Positions 22,136 to 33,141 are shown, counted from the first letter of the stretch. The stretch: 64,000 nucleotides of DNA from Nymphaea colorata (GCF_008831285.2 NC_045148.1:18409002-18473001), one strand, 5' to 3'. Program-made: numbers and translations. The notes: generated by a model not told the origin, from the sequence alone.

Positions 22136-22384
22136 ATTTGATTGACAAACTTACTTGTTGGCTGTATTTTTTGCAATCGGTAAAATTAAAGAAAAACATA
22201 ATTTCATGTAATGTAGAATAGAGAATGAAGTTAATATAGTCAAATTTGTGCCATCTCTAGAAACAAGTTGTGTTCTTGTTATGAAACGACCTCATGGTCC
22301 AAAATTTTGTAGTATACCACAGAAGCATATCAAACTCTCACAATGTATGCATTTTATAGGCACGAAAACCCCCACGTTCATCTC
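22136..22384. other. No feature seen
   Basis: Short AT-rich stretch between the inverted copy and the second duplicated block. Confidence 0.5.
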
Positions 22385-22600
22385 TTCCCATGCACCAACT
22401 TAAATCTCTCGGACCAGATGCACTGGAGAGGCATGGAGATGCAGAAAGCAATGAATGATTATCTGATGGCATGGCACTCCTTTCTCAAATTCATGACCTT
22501 TGATCACAGGGTCTCTGAGAGATCATATATGATTAAGAAGAAGAGGAGGAGGAAAAAGGGGAGATAAAAGGAAGAGGGAAGGAGCTTGCAAAAAGTGGTG

Positions 22601-23857
22601 GCAGCAGTGACAAACACTCCAACAAAATGTAAGCAGGAGCATGTTGGAAACGAACTACTTGAAGCTAGTAGTTTGACACTGCAGCTCTTGAGACGTCCCC
22701 GGCCTCCTCTGGTTCACCGGCGCCCATTCCTGTTTCTAGTCGCCAGAATGCGACATATTCATCTCCCCTCTCTTCACAAGAAAACGAACAAATCAACCCA
22801 AAACACCCAAAATTTATATCTTTCCTAATGCCGACGAACCTGAGTGAGCAAGGGGCGACGATCTCCACCGACGCCCCCCTACATAGATAGAGAGAGAGAG
22901 ACAGAAAGAAAGAGAGGGAAGGTGAGAGAGAACATGTGAGACAAGAGAGGAAGAGGAAGGAAGAAGGGGAGTTTGTGATCGGAAAGATGGCAAAGAATGA
23001 ATGTGGGAGAAAAAGAACAGAGAGCCCCGAGAAGAAAGAGAAAGAAAAAAAATGATCAGCTTCTAGTAACCAGGCATACAAAGAGATGGAACACATCCTA
23101 GTGGGACACATCCTTTCTTTGCCGAAAATGACAAATGGGTCCTCATCAGCTAGTGGGAGGGCGGGGGACACGTTCGTCAACAATTTTTTGTTTGCTTTTA
23201 AGACTGAGGTAGAAAAATTTCAAAATAAGTATTATAAAGATAATTAGTGAATATTGAAAAGAGCATAGGGATGGTGAGAGGGCTCACCCCATATTTTTTT
23301 TATGGTGTTTATTTTTTTTTTAGGGTTTTTGCAATTATAAATATATTAGATCGTGTTTAAGGTTGATCAGTGCCGAGCCTAGGTTTCTCTTTATATGCCT
23401 GGTTACTATAAGCTGATCTTTCTTTTCTTTTCTCTTTCTTCTAGGCGCTCTCTGTTCTTTTTCTCCTACATTCATTCTTTGCCATCTTTCCAGTCATGAA
23501 CTCCCCTTCTTCCTTCCTCTTCCTCTCTTCTCTCTTTCTTTATCTCTCTCCTTCCCTCTCTTTCTTCTCTCTCTCTATATCTATGTAGGGTGCGTCGGGG
23601 GAGATCGTTGCCCCTTGCTCACTCAGGTTCATCGGCATTAGGAAAGATATAAATTTTGGGTGTTTTGGGTTGATTCGTTCGTTTTCTTGTGAAGAGAGGG
23701 GAGGTGGATATGTCGCATTCTGGCGAGTGGAAACAGCAATGGCCGCTGGTGAACCAGAGGAGGCCGGGGACGCCTCAAGAGCTGCAGAATCAAACTACTA
23801 GCTTCAAGTGGTTCGATTCCCACGTGCTCCTGCTTACATTTTGTTGGTGCGCTTGCC
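22601..23857. mobile_element. Foldback element, second copy with shortened left arm
   Basis: This matches the element at 15,041-16,735. The left arm runs from 'acactccaacaaaatgtaag' (22,613) to about 23,090 and the right arm from about 23,120 to 23,857. The left arm lacks the outer-centre part that copy 1 retains, so the two arms no longer pair along their whole length. Confidence 0.65.
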
Positions 23858-24437
23858 TGAGACTTCCATGATCCAATAAATAGCTCACCACCTCTCAGTC
23901 ATGAGATTCCTCGTCCCTACATAAGGAAAATCATTGAACTCATGAAAATGAGAGATTTTATTTCCTCAGGGCTGCTTGGTGCTGGATTAGAAGGGAAGGA
24001 ATACTAAAGTCTCTCCACCATTCTGGCTTCTTGTTTATTTTGAGATTTTTAGTGATGAACTTTTCCTTTCAAGCCTTATTTTGCTTTGATATTTTCCTTC
24101 TAGGGGTTGTAGAATTGGCTTTCAATACAAATTTGATTAGCATTGGTTTTTGGATATGTGTGTTTCTTCTGGAAACTTATCTCTATAATTGCAAATTCAA
24201 TAAGCCATGAATCAACTTGCTGAAATTCTAAATAAATCCTAATAAGAGAAGATTTCATCTATAAATGAGGTTGCACCAGCAACGTCAGCGCACCAATCTC
24301 TATGGCCGAAAAAATGTCATAGTTGGAAACTTAAGATGTCATTAATATCCTTGGTCGAATAAAAAAGATCCTGTAGATAAACAAAAAAAAATTACGTGAA
24401 GCCTCATTTTTTAATAACTGTTTTGTAAAAAATGTCT

Positions 24438-25270
24438 TCAGCCTACATTGCATATCTTTAGTTGGTTCGTGTTTTGGCAAAAGGTTGACCCTTTATATTT
24501 TCCACTTAGAGGGAAAAGCAGAGTTATGTAAAACCAATGTTTTGCACGATGGCGCACATCACACACATGATTATTATTCAAATCAAGACTTAGAACTAAT
24601 TTTTTTTTCACTAATTTCAAACAAGAAGATGAAATATGACTTAATCTCTTATGCCAAAGTTCTAAAATAGGTGTGAGCACATGTTGGGCCTGGTTGAGGA
24701 ACATACAATCCGCCTTTCACTTCACCCCGACCAATCATCATATTTGATGTCAGTTACTTGATAACACAATGATCAGAAAAAAAGTTATAGAACACTTTGA
24801 ACTTTTAGTAAGTTCACCAACAAAGAGCAAATTGACCTTGAACGCTGGTATGTATAACACGTCATCTATTTCAAATGAAGACACATATATTTTACCCATC
24901 TGATGTACTAAGAGAGTTATTCCATTCATAATGTTATAGGCACATTGCATGTTTTTAATTTATGAAGTGCATGTGCACCAGAGCATATATGTTGAATGGC
25001 TCCCGGATCGATAATCCTAGTAAGAGAATGTAAATTAGTTGAACAATTGTTACCTGCGGTGGCTACATTGCCGCCACAATTGATGTTGTATGGATGGTCC
25101 TTCAGATTATGCCTTTGTAGCACCGCATGAGCAAATTGGAATGAGAGAGAAGGAACTAAACTCATCTCAAAGAGCTTTTACCTTCGTATAGTACGATGGA
25201 GTGGACAAAGTACCTTGTTGTAGGCGGCATATGGCACTCTGGATTTGATAAATCCGAAGAGCATGACTAG
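24438..25270 (-). pseudogene. Copia protease and pre-integrase remnant (duplicate)
   Basis: The minus strand gives protease-region sequence (RIIDPGA near 25,020, DDVLYIPAFKVNLLFVGELT near 24,850). Near 24,650 comes ELWHKRLSHISSS and NNNHVCDVRHRAKH, the HHCC zinc-binding part that precedes Copia integrase. The second cysteine of the finger reads R. It parallels the remnant at 17,400-18,260 but preserves the pre-integrase part better. Confidence 0.75.
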
Positions 25271-26224
25271 ATCTGGATCTGGATAAATGGACAAATTATA
25301 AACTAGAAAAACAATAGATACGTCTCTCTGAGCTTTTAGTTTGTTTTTCTCCAATAACTTGTTGTCTAGTTCCAAAAAAGTTTAAACTTAATTCGTTCCT
25401 TTGGAATGGAATGGATTTAGATTAGGTGGATCATCTGAATTTCTTGGGCAGGATTTGAGACAAAAACCAATTTCAACCCACTTGGCCCTTTCTTTCATCT
25501 CTCTCTCTCTCCCTCACATCTTCGACTGCCATAACATGTATCAATAACTCGTTTATGACTCCACTCAGAGTAAGAAACTCTCTTCAGGGTGGAAAGTACT
25601 TAAAAACACATTTTAACAACCATTTTAAAGAGAAAAAGAGTATGGGGATAACCATTTTTTGATAGGTTTCCCACCTGCCTAAAAAAAGTCAAAGCCCCAC
25701 TCAACTTCATATTATTTTAGGATACAAAGGGTACAAGGCCTACTTTTAGTGTCTCTGGCCCTCTCCGTGCTTTAGTGACGAGTGGTTGTCACTTGAAGCA
25801 GCAAGTCAAAGCAAGTCAAACGGGTCACTTATCAAAACCCCTAACCCAAAAAAAAAAGAAAAAGAAAGTTCAACCATTTGGGCTCAGTTTTGTTCTTTTA
25901 TCCTACCACTCCTAAAGAAACCAGTCAACATTAAATGTGACTCACAAATGTGAGGGCGATTTGCTCATCTCTTTAGGTGAACACAAACCTTGATTAGTTC
26001 CGCATTTAAAACTTTAATTAAAGTGTCCTTTTTCCCAACTTTACTTTTTCAGCTCTCCGTCATCCTCTCTCTCTCTCTCACCCATATAAATCATTTGTAA
26101 ATAAAAGCAAACCATATATTTTGACTAATAAAAGTTGCAACTACTTAATGGCATGCTTAGAAGGCACAGACACTAGAGACTACATGTGAAACCTTGGTGT
26201 AGTGTCAAACGTAGTTCCAAATTT

Positions 26225-26227
<3 letters not shown>
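25271..26227. other. No gene seen
   Basis: AT-rich sequence with short CT runs (25,498-25,515 and 26,063-26,080). There are no domain motifs on either strand. It forms the left flank of the (TA)n tract and the viral integration. Confidence 0.5.

Positions 26228-26270
<43 letters not shown>
26228..26270. repeat. (TA)n microsatellite at the viral junction
   Basis: About 21 TA units lie immediately left of the sequence that leads into the viral primer site. Reports on endogenous caulimovirids describe integration next to TA-dinucleotide repeats, and this arrangement fits that. Confidence 0.85.
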
Positions 26271-26365
26271 AAGTCGCCCAACCTCTGTACTCAGTTTTTT
26301 TAGATTTTGCAATGTTAGAAACCGTTGCAAATGGTGTATTCCTTCGAGAAAAGTTGATTGGCTAC

Positions 26366-26447
26366 TCCAAACTTCCTGTTTGTTTCCCATCCGACCTGTC
26401 TCTCGTTAAAACTTCCTGTTTGTTTCCCATCCGACTTGTCTCTCGTT
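26366..26447 (+). repeat. Terminal redundancy (left copy) with internal 42-bp duplication
   Basis: It contains 'gtttgtttcccatccgac' twice, in units of about 42 bases beginning 'aacttcctg'. Both units also occur in the right copy at 33,142-33,210. It stops being alignable at the primer site on one side and around 26,366 on the other, with weak similarity further left. Confidence 0.75.
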
Positions 26448-26460
26448 TGGTATCAGAGCC
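26448..26460 (+). promoter_or_regulatory. tRNA-Met primer-binding site of the viral genome
   Basis: TGGTATCAGAGCC is complementary to the 3' end of plant initiator methionine tRNA. This is the standard start point of minus-strand DNA synthesis in caulimovirids. It touches the ATG of the first viral ORF at 26,461, leaving no spacer, whereas a primer site well upstream of the first ORF is usual. Confidence 0.85.
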
Positions 26461-27351
26461 ATGGCCTCATCTTCTACCTCTAGTAACCTCCTCAGTTCAA
26501 CCTCAACCGCTTCATCCTTCGCACCGAAAAACCTACTCAAACAGTTCTTTAGTCCACAGACACCCATTCCAAAGTTACCTCAACCACAAACATCCCAGTT
26601 TGTCAAACATTACAATGAATGTTACCCGGAAGATCCCATCCTTCCCGGACAAAAGCCTATGTATAATCAAGTTGTTTATGATAGCCTTCAACAAGGTTAC
26701 ATTCAAGGAGCACAATTCTGCAGCCTCAAGGATCACTATCCCTCAGGAATAGTGCCTGATCGCTCTTTCGACTTCAAGTGTGTTGAAGTTGCGCAGATGT
26801 CCGAAAGTTCACCTTATGCCCCGTGGTGCAAACACAAAGTTTTGATTGCTTTGAACAAAGCTATGCTTCCTTCATGGGATGATGCTGCCATCCTGGAAGA
26901 ATGGCGAGGACCACCTTGCAGTATCCACGATATCACGGGTTGGGGAGGTTATTTCATGTCTTTGATGGAAAAGGAAAAACAGTTCTTTGGCCTCAAACAC
27001 ATTGTGCCAGACCCAAATGAGGATAATCTGTTTGTCCCCATATTCTGCACTCTCAGCAAGGTACCACACTGGTTTGGAGAACAGATCCATATAAAAGCTG
27101 CTTTTGACGAGCGCATTGATTGGGACCACCTCCGCAAATGGGCTGATCCTGAGCATGAAATTGAATGTATCGAAGAACATGAACCACACCTGGTTGAACA
27201 TATAGTTCTAGACAGTGACGACGAGCATGAGTGCAGACATGGTCATCGAGACCATGATGATGACTCATCCTGCAGTCACGAATCCTGTCATCTACCACGA
27301 AAAATTCGTACAAAGAAAATCTTGGTAGATGAATCCGGCTTCAGAAATTGA
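26461..27351 (+). CDS. Viral N-terminal ORF of unknown function (296 aa)
   Basis: This is the longest uninterrupted viral frame before RT. It starts at the ATG that abuts the primer site, in a good context (gccATGG). The first ~40 residues are rich in Ser, Thr, Pro and Gln and look disordered. The middle (about 50-235) is compact, with many Trp and aromatic residues and the motif DITGWGGYFMSL. The tail (about 240-285) is strikingly acidic with His and Cys (DSDDEHECRHGHRDHDDD). I do not recognise a family. It sits where the N-terminal part of a caulimovirid polyprotein would be, ahead of the movement protein, and ends at a TGA that may be original or decay. A role in virion assembly or translation would be guesswork. 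Confidence 0.7.
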   Translation: MASSSTSSNLLSSTSTASSFAPKNLLKQFFSPQTPIPKLPQPQTSQFVKHYNECYPEDPILPGQKPMYNQVVYDSLQQGYIQGAQFCSLKDHYPSGIVPDRSFDFKCVEVAQMSESSPYAPWCKHKVLIALNKAMLPSWDDAAILEEWRGPPCSIHDITGWGGYFMSLMEKEKQFFGLKHIVPDPNEDNLFVPIFCTLSKVPHWFGEQIHIKAAFDERIDWDHLRKWADPEHEIECIEEHEPHLVEHIVLDSDDEHECRHGHRDHDDDSSCSHESCHLPRKIRTKKILVDESGFRN

Positions 27352-27424
27352 ATGCCTGCTGGATTGCACTCTAGAAAGCATTTTCATCTGCGGTCTCAGA
27401 GATTCATACAACTCTCATAGAACA

Positions 27425-28133
27425 TGAGATTGAATCCTCTGATGAGAATAAAGAAGTATCTTTCCCAGGTATAAAGAAAAATGATCTCTATTTATTACCT
27501 CGCAATATTATGAAAATTCAATGGTCAGTCAAACAGATAGAAGTTTCACTTTCCATTCAATGAAGTGGAATCAGACCTGTTTTTCTTCCTTTTTTCACTA
27601 AGGAAGACGTTCAAGGCTGGGTTTCAAAAGGCTACAAATTTGTCCATCTCGGGCAAATTGATGTTTTGATTAAACCTCACTTCAAGTATGAGCTTAATGC
27701 TCCATATTTGATTTCTCTCCTTGATGTCCGCCACGTTGACTGGAAGCAAGCTTTTATATGTCAGTTCACAGGAGAACTCTCCAAAGACGGTCTTTGTTGT
27801 GTTCAGCCAAACTTTACGCTGTCACTACAAGATCCTCACCTCCTTCAAGCTTTTGTTCTATGTGTTCAAATCAAAGAGGTAAACCTGGTAGCCAAATCCA
27901 TCTATGCTACCATCACCTCCAGGTGCACGTTCAATCTCCTGCAAAGCACCCTCACCAGCTTTAAATTGGATTATGGAATCAATTTTTCACTATCCATGAA
28001 CAAGAACATCATGCAAGTAGGAGTCGAAATTTCAAATGAAGGGTATCTGCAAGGGTATCTAGCAATTGGAGAAGTCCTGCAACGCCAGAAGTACAAGGAA
28101 AGAAAATCCTGGCAGAGTATACTTTCAAAATAG
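27425..28133 (+). pseudogene. Viral 30K-type movement protein, broken
   Basis: Movement proteins of this superfamily let plant viruses pass through plasmodesmata. One frame with an internal stop near 27,558 shows the family pattern. A hydrophobic strand at HLGQIDVLIKPHF is followed by the invariant Asp region SLLDVRHVDW, then a run of alternating hydrophobic strands through TITSRCTFNLL and YGINFSL. The end near 28,110 is basic (RQKYKERKS). The domain spans roughly 27,600-28,050. Lack of a start codon in frame after the preceding ORF suggests that it was once part of the same polyprotein or was reached by readthrough; which one is uncertain. Confidence 0.7.
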
Positions 28134-28359
28134 CCAGAAGAACATGCTCACAGACAGTCCCAGCTGCAGCTGCAGCCCACAAGATCTTTAAGTTTACCAC
28201 AGGTACTGCCAACGGTCAGAACTCCCTCTGAGGAACCTTCATCCCCCAATAGGGATTTGGCAGTAAAAATGATGATGATGACTTCAACATCATCACCCAA
28301 AACCGAACCAGGAGAAAGCGGTCCTAGTTATGTTACTACTAGAGATTGACCCCCAAAAA

Positions 28360-29960
28360 TGGCCTACACCACTACCACAGCTGAAGAAATGCAGAAAGGA
28401 ACACTGGAGTTCCGTGCTGACGTAAGCTATCTACTTCTGCATTCAGCCCAGTCATCTAAAACCCAAGATGACAAAACTCGGCAGCTAAACTACCTCATCC
28501 ATTGGAGCACATATGCAGAAAAGCATTTCTGAAGAATCGAAGAACAGCTCCAAACAGTAGAAGCTAACATGGAAGTTGTCAAGTCCATGTTAAACGGCAA
28601 AAGAAAGGAGGTTAAGGCCAAATCAAAGGAAGCCTTAAAAGCTCACTCCCAAAATCTGTCGCTTCGAGAAACCAGTCCATATATTCTCGAAAGTCGGCAA
28701 AAACCAGTGGCATATAAAGATTTTTATCTTATGCCAAATTTCAAAGATGCTAATATGAAGATGTTCCATAATCAGCGTCATAACAAACCACCCGAGGTCA
28801 AGAAACATGTGATTTCTCTGGGTTCAGAAATCCCAATTCTGAACATTGATACAAGCTCAACCACGAAGGTAGCCGAAGTCATCAGATTATGGGCACAACA
28901 TCTACACATGGTGGTATCCCAAAAACGTTATCTCCAGATCAAGCATGGAGAATCTTACCATTTACATTTTCAGGACGAGTAGCTAATTGGTGGAAATTCT
29001 TGCCAGATGCTGAGAAAGGTGAAATTATGAATGATGATCTAGCAGTCTTGGGCAACCGCATCATTCTCGAGTTTCAGCCCAACCTTCTAGCACGCCAATC
29101 ATCAGATTGGCTGATGTTTACCAAAAGAAAGCTGAAAGACATAAGCCAATTCGAGCAATATGCAGAGGACTATCTCAACGAAGCCTATCGCCTAGGCGCT
29201 CATGCCCTCTCAACAATCGGTATGTCTTTTCTTGCTTCATTACCCGAATCACTGGGTAATATTGTCCTTGATGAGTTATCACATCGCAACATCTTGATAG
29301 AAAATCTGAATCTAGTTGATCTCCAACAAGTGGTTCGGCAAGAGATCAAAAAACTCTGTTACCGACTCAAGGCAAACCATGAATTGCCAAAAGTTGGAAA
29401 AAATATTTGTGGTCAGATTGATGGGACAGAAGAACACAATTTGCCAGAGAAATTCAAACCAAGATTCCGAAGGTTCAGACGAACCAAATCAAGGCGACCG
29501 TTCAAGCCTTACAGATTTTTCCGACGAAGAAAAAGCAGTGACAACAAAAAAGATGACCGTTGTTTTGCATGTCGCAAAAAAAAGCATTATGCCAACAAAT
29601 GCCCAAATAGAGCTCCTCGTCAAATTAAGATGATGTTCGAAGTCCTAGAAATTGAACAAGATTGGGACCTAATAGAGAACGAAATAGAGTTTGAGGAATG
29701 CCTCAAAAATAGAAATGTGTTCTATTTGGCTGATGAAGAAGAAGAAGAAGATGAAATCATAAGCATAATTACAGAATCATCATTAAGCCTGTGGACACAT
29801 CTGCATGGTAGGCAAAAAAGGCAAGGAAGTCCTAATTACAGAATCCGACTCAGAACCAGAAAAGTTCGACTGCAAAAGCGAGTTTTGCAATAATTTTGCC
29901 TCCGCCAGTCCTTATGAAATTATCCAAGATACCAGCAGCAATTCGGATAGCTCAACCTCC
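28360..29960 (+). pseudogene. Viral coat protein (capsid with zinc knuckle), broken
   Basis: It begins after 'ccccaaaa' with an in-frame ATG near 28,360 and meets a stop near 28,530. It restarts at 28,569 and shifts frame between 28,889 and 28,980 before the main 334-codon frame to 29,893. The capsid core includes GRVANWWKFLPDAEKGE and FEQYAEDYLNEAYRLGA. A very basic stretch (about 29,455-29,540, RRFRRTK...RRRK) precedes the zinc knuckle CFACRKKKHYANKC (CX2CX4HX4C, near 29,563). An acidic tail follows (EEEEEDEI). This order, capsid then basic arm then CCHC then acid tail, is usual for caulimovirid coat proteins. Confidence 0.75.
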
Positions 29961-30061
29961 GAATGAGGGTCAGATATTGACAGAGGAGTCTACTCAGACA
30001 ATGAAGTGCCCATAGCCCCAAAACAACAAGAGAAGTGGGCGGTCTCAGAAAAGGTCGCAAA

Positions 30062-31604
30062 GGCTCTGCTAGACAAAGGTACAATTCCAATTAATTTTTA
30101 GGATTTTACACCAAAAAATAGCCTCAAAAACTCTGAGATCAAACAAATTAAGAAGATGTCCTTGTCTGACATTTCCGTAATCATCCCAGTTCAAATAGCT
30201 GCGGATAAAAACGGTAAATGGAAAAAAGGACAAGCTTTCATAGACACTGGTGCCAACATGAATTTTTGCAAAAACGAGATAATTAGCAACTGGCTATATT
30301 ATCCAAAAGGAACCAGAGTCGAAACCATGAATGGTGAACGAAGGCTTCACAATTTTGCTTTAAATGTCCAGGTAAAAATAGGGAAAAAAATGATCAGTAC
30401 AAATTTTGTACAGATTGATGACGCTGGACATGATATTGGGTTAGGGTCGGTTACTCTGGATGAAATAGGACCCTATACAATTTGCAAAGACTGCATTGTG
30501 TTTAGAATAGGAAAGGAACAACAAGTTGTTCCAAGGCTGTCCGCTTCTTTCAAAAGAATGCAGAATAAAAAAGAAAAGAAAGAGGACAGAAAACACAACA
30601 TGACTTTGCTTCAAATTATGAAACAAGAGCTCGAATTCGAGGAAGAAGTCGAAAGGATCAAAGCCATTAAGGCTATAAATTTGCTACCAGGACAAAGAAT
30701 AGATCGTCTACCTGAGTTCAAACAAGTGGTAGAAAAATTAAAGTCCTGTTGTGTGGAGCATCCTTTACAGTTTTGGGCCAAAGACTCCCCCACAGCACAT
30801 ATACCAACTATGCACAATATTCCTGTACAAAGCAGACCTATCGTAGGTTTTGAACTGGACAGAAAAGAGCTACTAGCTCAAATACAGGAACTAGAAGAAA
30901 AGGGCCTTATTCGGAAATCCAAATCTCACTATGCAAGCGCAAGCTTCATAGTTAGAAACCATTCTGAGATCAAGAGAGGAAAAACAAAAATGGTCATAAA
31001 CTACATTCCTCTAAAAAGTGTGACGGTTGATATAAAGTGGCCCTTACCCAACAAAGAAGTCTTAATACAAAAGGCGGCTCAGGGAAAAACTTTTTCTAAA
31101 TTTGACTACAAATCTGGATACCACCAGATCAAGATTGCCGAAGAGGACATACACAAAACGGCGTTCTATACGCCTAATGGCTTGTACGAATGGCTGGTCA
31201 TGCCATTTGGTCTAAAAAATGCTCCATCACAGTTCCAGCAAAGAATGGATGAAATCTTCAAGGGTTATGATTTTATCATTAACTATATTGATGATTTTTT
31301 GATAATCTCAGAAACTGTTGATGAGCACTTGCAGCACCTCACAACCTTCGCAGAAATTTGCGAGAAGCATGGTATTGGGCTATCCAAAAGTGAAGAAAAT
31401 TTTCAACTCGCCAAAAGAGAAGTTGAGTTTTTAGGTATCAGACTCAAAGAAGGAAAGATAACCATGCAGGATCATGTGCTCAAGAAGATCGAGCAATTTT
31501 CAAATCAGCTCAAAGACAAACTGCAATGCCAAAGGTTCCTTGGATGCCTTAACTATGTAGGAAACTACATACAAAATCTTTCTCAAAAAACTCAGGCAAT
31601 CTGA
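30062..31604 (+). pseudogene. Viral aspartic protease and reverse transcriptase
   Basis: An uninterrupted stretch of 482 codons (30,156-31,604) holds the protease (QAFIDTGANMNFCK near 30,232, catalytic D-T-G kept) and most of RT. RT signatures are KFDYKSGYHQIKIA, MPFGLKNAPSQFQQ and the catalytic IDD of INYIDDFLII (near 31,280). The position before the palm reads MVINYIPLK, where an Asp-containing motif is general in the group. This is the best-kept part of the viral copy. The frame stops at 31,602 within the connection region. Confidence 0.85.
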
Positions 31605-32093
31605 AAAGTCATGCATCATCAGCCCTACGAATGGAACAAAGCGGCTACTGAAGCCGTAATCTTATTAAAAGAAGACTGTTAGAAATTGCCAGAACTTGAA
31701 CTAGTATTTGTTGGACCATATGTCCTCTCCACAGATACTTCAAATGACACATGGGCGGCAGTTCTCTTAAAGAAAGATGGCACCAGTGAAAAGGTATGTT
31801 TCTATACCAGCGGGCAGTTTAAATATAATGAAATCAATTATTGGCCTGCAGAGAAAGAAATCCTGGCGGCAATTTGAGGGTTGGAAAAGTTTCACCCTTA
31901 CTTAATTGGTGAGAAATTTATACTGAGAACAGATTCTCAAAATCTGTCAGTACTGCTCAAAAGAAAAATTACGACCAGTCCAAAACTTCAAAGGTTTGCA
32001 TGGTGGTAATTTCTAGTGTCTCAGTATGATTTTACAATTGATCTGGTAAAAGGAGCACATCATTCATTACCAGACGCCCTCACATGAGAATGT
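31605..32093 (+). pseudogene. Viral RNase H, with several stops
   Basis: The frame continues after a TGA at 31,602 with stops near 31,679, 31,875, 32,007 and 32,085. Recognisable motifs are LSTDTSNDTWAAVLL (near 31,722), WPAEKEILAAI (near 31,842) and the ILRTDSQNLSVLLK segment (near 31,922), which carry the expected D, E and D. The end LVKGAHHSLPDALT is typical of caulimovirid and Gypsy RNase H. No integrase follows. Confidence 0.8.
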
Positions 32094-32096
32094 AAA

Positions 32097-32690
32097 ATGA
32101 TGAGATCCACTGGTAGACAATGGGAAGACTGGCAAGTAGATACTCCAGAGCAAAGATGGAAAGTCTGCCAAAAAGTCAGAAAACTCTATCCCGAATTTGC
32201 AGATGCCGCAGAAGGCCGTTATCCAAATTTGGATTTCTACTACACAGCAACAGGAAGAATCACCTGCATCATCAATAATCTTAAATGGACCTCACTTGAA
32301 CCCGAACTGTTATTATGGGCCATTGACAAAGCTGTGCTTGACAATCTGATCCTTCACAGAAGACAACTATTTGCTAACAATGTGTCTAGGGATTTTTTTA
32401 ATTTTATTGCAGGAACAAGGTGGGAAGAAGCTTTATGCCGAAAGTTGCAGAGAATCAACTTTGTTGATTACCCCAAAGTAGCCATCTTCCAGGACGAAGA
32501 GCTCATTTACAAAAACATCCCAAAAACCAAAGAATTTGAAGCAAGTTGCACAACCCTCGAGCAGATCACGAAGGAAATGCGTAAATGCCAAAATTGTCGC
32601 GTCCAAACAAAAGGTTTCTGCCTCCATCACGAATGGGCAGTAAGAAGGATATTGGAATCCGAGGCAGAAAGCAGCGAGACAAAAGAATGA
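32097..32690 (+). CDS. Viral C-terminal extension of unknown function (~197 aa)
   Basis: After RNase H the frame continues for about 200 residues without interruption. It starts with CKMMRSTGRQWEDW, has a central Tyr/Trp-rich part (NLDFYYTATG, LEPELLLWAIDKAV), and ends with a possible metal site CQNCRVQTKGFCLHH (about residues 162-176). The same domain recurs in the partial second copy at 55,210-56,025, so it belongs to the virus and is not a chance frame. I do not recognise a family. It may originally have been the polyprotein's C-terminus, with the TGA at 32,085 being decay. Confidence 0.7.
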   Translation: MMRSTGRQWEDWQVDTPEQRWKVCQKVRKLYPEFADAAEGRYPNLDFYYTATGRITCIINNLKWTSLEPELLLWAIDKAVLDNLILHRRQLFANNVSRDFFNFIAGTRWEEALCRKLQRINFVDYPKVAIFQDEELIYKNIPKTKEFEASCTTLEQITKEMRKCQNCRVQTKGFCLHHEWAVRRILESEAESSETKE

Positions 32691-32699
32691 TGATAAAAG

Positions 32700-33141
32700 C
32701 CGACAAGAATATATTTGGAGCAAAAGCAATCGAATGAGTCATCTGTCGTCTTCTAATCAGTGCACCGAAAGTAGAAGTCCTTGTTATGAGTCATTTTTGT
32801 CGTTGTTCCATTATTTAGTGGCAAATCTTGTAAAGATTATCTCGTCACTATTTTCTTTTTTAAAAGCTTCGCTTAGTGCGCGCTACTTTTATCAGGCGAA
32901 TATATTCGCTGAATTATTGTACCATCATAGTTCGAGTATAAATTCATACCACTGAGCCCCTTACAAGGCATCGGTCTTTTGAGCATCCTCTTACCTTGTG
33001 CAAACTTCAGTTTTTCACTTTGCTGTAAGCAAAGAGAGACACTAAGTCTTGAGTGAGTGTTCGCCTTTGCAACATTGGGTTTCATTATCCTTTGGCAATC
33101 CTTCAGTGGTATTGTGCAACCGCGGCTCCTCTTCCTGTTAA
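32700..33141 (+). promoter_or_regulatory. Viral promoter and leader region
   Basis: TATAAA at 32,937-32,942 is followed by 'ccactgagcccc', and the sequence then runs to the terminal redundancy and primer site of the next genome unit. The second viral copy keeps the same arrangement (TATAAA at 55,055-55,060, minus strand, with 'cgagcccc'). The block also conserves 'gtgcgcgctacttttatc'-like and 'gagagacac..aagtct' segments. This is where the pregenomic RNA promoter of a caulimovirid should be. The leader to the primer site would be only about 270 bases. Confidence 0.65.

Larger units (their letters stand above)
22385..25270. repeat. Large duplicated block, copy 2
   Basis: This has the same order as copy 1 at 13,815-18,262: 'ccatgcaccaacttaaatct', a palindrome, the 'gacttccatga' segment, then the Copia remnant. 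Copy 2 has a single palindrome with a shortened left arm and no tandem copy of the flanking segment. It is therefore nearer the simpler ancestral layout. It lacks the Copia gag start and primer site beyond about 25,270. Confidence 0.7.

Noticed and set aside
22665-23183. 172-codon minus-strand frame
   Set aside because: It is the palindrome arm read through low complexity. Similar frames appear wherever the arm occurs, on either strand.
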